This document shows positions 5,543 to 5,585 of a DNA stretch of 5,585 bases, piece by piece (the stretch's first letter is position 1; each line of letters begins with the position of its first letter). The stretch covers positions 1 through 5,585 of the forward strand of contig JAKADJ010000186.1 in assembly GCA_021820645.1 (NCBI GenBank), written 5' to 3'. The DNA comes from Bacillota bacterium. GTDB lineage: Bacteria; Bacillota_E; Sulfobacillia; Sulfobacillales; Sulfobacillaceae. A model generated the notes under the pieces. It made no database searches. It had not been told where the DNA came from and saw only the letters and a list, made by a program, of their open reading frames with translations. Position numbers and translations under genes: made by a program.

Positions 5543-5585
5543 GGCGGGCCCCGGCCCGTTTGACCCCCGGGAATGATGGTGGAAT

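Noticed and set aside
1..5585. CRISPR array, riboswitch or rRNA
   Set aside because: No regularly spaced repeat series, no recognisable aptamer core upstream of any gene and no rRNA-like conserved segments were seen on either strand.

Overview
The window looks like chromosome or integrated-element DNA from a GC-rich member of the Firmicutes, and an acidophile of the Sulfobacillus type is my best guess. The guess rests on strong AGGAGG-type ribosome binding sites, moderately high GC in the coding part, an IS4/IS50-type transposase remnant and the general flavour of the proteins. No taxonomic marker gene is present, so this is inference. The first ~600 bases are clearly more AT-rich (23 G/C in the first 60 bases, against 39 of 60 at 3181-3240).

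Left part, 1-1964: a patchwork of remnants. A gene start with a good ribosome binding site runs off the left edge on the minus strand. On the plus strand follow the 3' half of a tRNA-Val(CAC) without its 5' half, the N-terminal quarter or so of a ParM/StbA-like plasmid-partition actin, and a decayed IS4-family (Tn5/IS50-like) transposase. The transposase has lost its N-terminus and carries a frameshift and an in-frame stop. Together they look like the scar of a mobile element that once used a tRNA-Val gene as attachment site.

Right part, 1965-5585: all convincing genes lie on the minus strand and read leftwards. First is a membrane-embedded LuxR-type regulator (about six transmembrane helices plus a C-terminal GerE/LuxR helix-turn-helix). 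A 150-bp gap follows, holding two near-identical 17-bp repeats with nested palindromes exactly 22 bp apart. Then come three tightly overlapping genes: an unrecognised probably beta-rich 265-aa protein, a 165-aa polytopic membrane protein starting at TTG, and an NmrA-type NAD(P)-binding protein. After a further 128 bp lies a small two-helix membrane protein whose stop codon abuts the transposase remnant.

The most interesting hypothesis is that the membrane-bound LuxR protein is a one-component sensor that binds the paired 22-bp-spaced operators and controls the three-gene operon downstream. The hexamer GGATCC is also strikingly frequent (11 copies in 5.6 kb).
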